Shown here piece after piece: positions 7,208 through 8,400 of a DNA stretch of 8,400 nucleotides. Below the pieces are notes generated by a model, which was not told the DNA's origin, searched no databases, and saw nothing but the letters and a program-made list of their open reading frames with translations. Positions within the stretch are counted from its first letter, which is position 1. Every line of letters starts with the position of its first letter. Source of the stretch: Candidatus Sabulitectum sp. (GTDB taxonomy: Bacteria > Fermentibacterota > Fermentibacteria > Fermentibacterales > JCC-6); the NCBI GenBank assembly GCA_029934845.1, contig JAOZLN010000096.1, positions 1 to 8,400 on the forward strand, written 5' to 3'. Made by a program: the position numbers and the translations under genes.

Positions 7208-8002
7208 GTGAAAAAATTATGGCCCGAGTTTCTGGTTCTGGGTCTCTTTCTTCTGGGTGATGTTCTCTGGGATGGGCTTGCTTCAGCCGCTGCAGGGGCA
7301 GGAGCAGGTGTTTTTGCGTATCTCATTCTTCTTTTTTACAAAATAAGAAAACCGGGATTGATAGTTGAGGGGCTGCTGTTTGGCGGCATTACAGCACTGG
7401 GGACATTTGTCGCTTATCCAGGTGGTACGATCATTCTTATGGAGCTTGTTCTCGGTGCGATTCTACTGGTATCACTTATAACTGGCAGAAATCTGATCGC
7501 GGCAATGGCTGGAGGGCTGGGTAAGGGACTTTTTTCTGAGTCCCAGTACAGAATTCTTTCCATAGTAATGGGTTCTGTATTTCTATTGCACGCTGTTGTG
7601 TGCACAATTCTGGCTCTTTCAGGATTTCTCAGCTGGTGGATCGGAGGAATTCTTTTCCTTCTATTCTACTTCCCTGCTCTTGGTTTCAGCAGATCAGGAA
7701 TGAAAAAAGCTGTTCTGAAGTCTATACCTGAACTCGTGGAACAGAATGATGGCAGCCATGTTCTGAAGGCTGAAGGCAGAACCTCAGGAAAGATTCGCTT
7801 AACAGGGGAGACCTCCAACACAACCATCGTTCAGATGATCTCCATGGAACTAAAACCTCACGAGTTTCTGAAACAGCTTGAAATTGCCATGAAAAGAAGA
7901 GGAGTAAGAGGCCTCTCAATCGATTGCTGGGACACGGACGAGATTGAGCTGGAGATCCAGGGATATGCGAAAATCAATGGGGTCTGGAAAAAAAGGATCT
8001 AG
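7208..8002 (+). CDS. six-helix membrane protein with C-terminal soluble domain, weakly YciB/septation-protein-like
   Basis: This 264-residue protein starts at GTG 7208, with AAGGAA (7195-7200) overlapping the upstream stop codon and 7 bases from the start. Residues 1-160 form about six hydrophobic segments (4-21, 27-45, 52-69, 75-91, 117-137, 141-160). The layout of the middle part vaguely recalls YciB/IspZ-type inner-membrane proteins: a GGIT segment at 59-62, SLITGRNLIAAMAG at 89-102, then SxxQYRILS and a helix with FLLHAV. That likeness is from memory and could be coincidental. Residues about 165-264 are soluble and probably alpha/beta, with a region (217-264) containing a basic helix KQLEIAMKRRG and a CWDTDEIELEI strand. 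The 11-base spacing argues for an operon with the zinc-ribbon gene and for a shared function, which I cannot name. Confidence 0.82.
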   Translation: MKKLWPEFLVLGLFLLGDVLWDGLASAAAGAGAGVFAYLILLFYKIRKPGLIVEGLLFGGITALGTFVAYPGGTIILMELVLGAILLVSLITGRNLIAAMAGGLGKGLFSESQYRILSIVMGSVFLLHAVVCTILALSGFLSWWIGGILFLLFYFPALGFSRSGMKKAVLKSIPELVEQNDGSHVLKAEGRTSGKIRLTGETSNTTIVQMISMELKPHEFLKQLEIAMKRRGVRGLSIDCWDTDEIELEIQGYAKINGVWKKRI

Positions 8003-8208
8003 TTTTAGGGTTTCATGAAATTAGTTTCTTTCTTGTTTTCAGTTCGCCATTTACAAAGCTGAATAGTCAGCGCTGGAATGGCAGTTTCTTATTGCCGGTG
8101 CTTGACTTCTACCGTGAGGAATGCCATTGTAGAACCCCAAGGAACATAGAGAGATATGTTTTTATTTACGCGTTATTGTCTAATAAATTTAGCAAGGAGG
8201 TTCCTCAA
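8003..8208. other. intergenic leader before the ferredoxin gene
   Basis: No gene is seen in these 206 bases. The perfect palindrome TTTCATGAAA follows the upstream stop, but there is no convincing terminator. AATGGCA (8077-8083) and TGCCATT (8122-8128) form a spaced 7-bp inverted repeat. TTGACT at 8102-8107 is -35-like, but the matching -10 position (8125-8130, CATTGT) is poor. The last 50 bases are AT-rich, and the AAGGAGG ribosome site is at 8194-8200. Confidence 0.3.
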
Positions 8209-8400
8209 TTGACCGATGCCAAGTACCCACGTTCAGAGGTGAATCTGGATAAGTGCAAGGGGTGTGGATTGTGCATTGCAGCTTGTCCCAAGAATGTTCT
8301 TGTCTTCTCACCAAAATTGAACTCTAAAGGTTACCACTACGCAGAGTATGTTGGCAGTGGCTGTGTTGGCTGTGGTAACTGTTTCTACAGTTGTCCTGAA
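8209..8400 (+). CDS. korD: 2-oxoacid:ferredoxin oxidoreductase delta subunit, two [4Fe-4S] ferredoxin (5' part only)
   Basis: The first 64 codons are present; the 3' end is outside the window. The TTG start at 8209 is fixed by a perfect AAGGAGG (8194-8200) 8 bases upstream. The nearby ATG at 8216 is out of frame. Two classic [4Fe-4S] binding sets are visible: C16, C19, C22 and C26-Pro, then C52, C55, C58 and C62-Pro. The linker with LNSKGYHYAEYVG (37-49) is characteristic of the small KorD/VorC-type subunits of 2-oxoglutarate or branched 2-oxoacid:ferredoxin oxidoreductases. In that complex the delta subunit relays electrons from the thiamine-diphosphate site to ferredoxin during oxidative decarboxylation of 2-oxoacids to acyl-CoA. 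In many genomes it heads a korDABC-like operon, so alpha and beta subunits are expected just beyond the edge. A different two-cluster ferredoxin is possible but less likely. Confidence 0.85.
   Translation, partial: MTDAKYPRSEVNLDKCKGCGLCIAACPKNVLVFSPKLNSKGYHYAEYVGSGCVGCGNCFYSCPE

Noticed and set aside
8011..8030. Terminator after the six-helix protein gene
   Set aside because: TTTCATGAAA is a loop-less palindrome with weak A/T pairing. The T-rich bases that follow are interrupted, so no credible intrinsic terminator is formed.

Overview
The window reads as ordinary bacterial chromosome of moderate GC content from a lineage I cannot name with certainty. Strong AAGGAGG-type ribosome binding sites, frequent GTG/TTG starts (four of the seven genes), a full-length ClpB and a 2-oxoacid:ferredoxin oxidoreductase delta subunit suggest an anaerobic or fermentative bacterium. 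A member of an uncultured FCB-group-like phylum is my guess from overall flavour only; no rRNA or other phylogenetic marker is present.

Layout. Minus strand, read right to left from 2529 to the window edge: a Gfo/Idh/MocA oxidoreductase (2529-1528), a protein with the architecture of an ABC-2-type transporter ATPase but with every catalytic motif degraded (1528-578), and an integral membrane protein that runs off the left edge (575-1). The three are packed with a 1-base overlap and a 2-base gap, so they look like one transcription unit. A 252-bp divergent intergenic region (2530-2781) with two 6-5-6 inverted repeats and a 9-bp direct repeat separates them from clpB (2782-5364, plus strand).

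clpB is followed by a strong G:U-tolerant hairpin (about 5376-5416) and then about 220 bp of non-coding sequence that I cannot explain and that may be a structured or dispersed repeat. Next comes a two-gene plus-strand unit: a protein with three zinc ribbons, two membrane helices and a C-terminal soluble domain (5676-7196), and a six-helix membrane protein with its own soluble tail (7208-8002). After a 206-bp gap the window ends inside a ferredoxin-like gene (8209-8400), probably korD and the first gene of a 2-oxoacid:ferredoxin oxidoreductase operon.

How they may work together. ClpB is a stand-alone housekeeping disaggregase and KorD belongs to central carbon metabolism. The two unfamiliar units are the pseudo-ABC protein with its membrane partner on the left, and the triple-zinc-ribbon membrane protein with its membrane partner on the right. 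I found no defence system, mobile element, CRISPR array, tRNA or rRNA.
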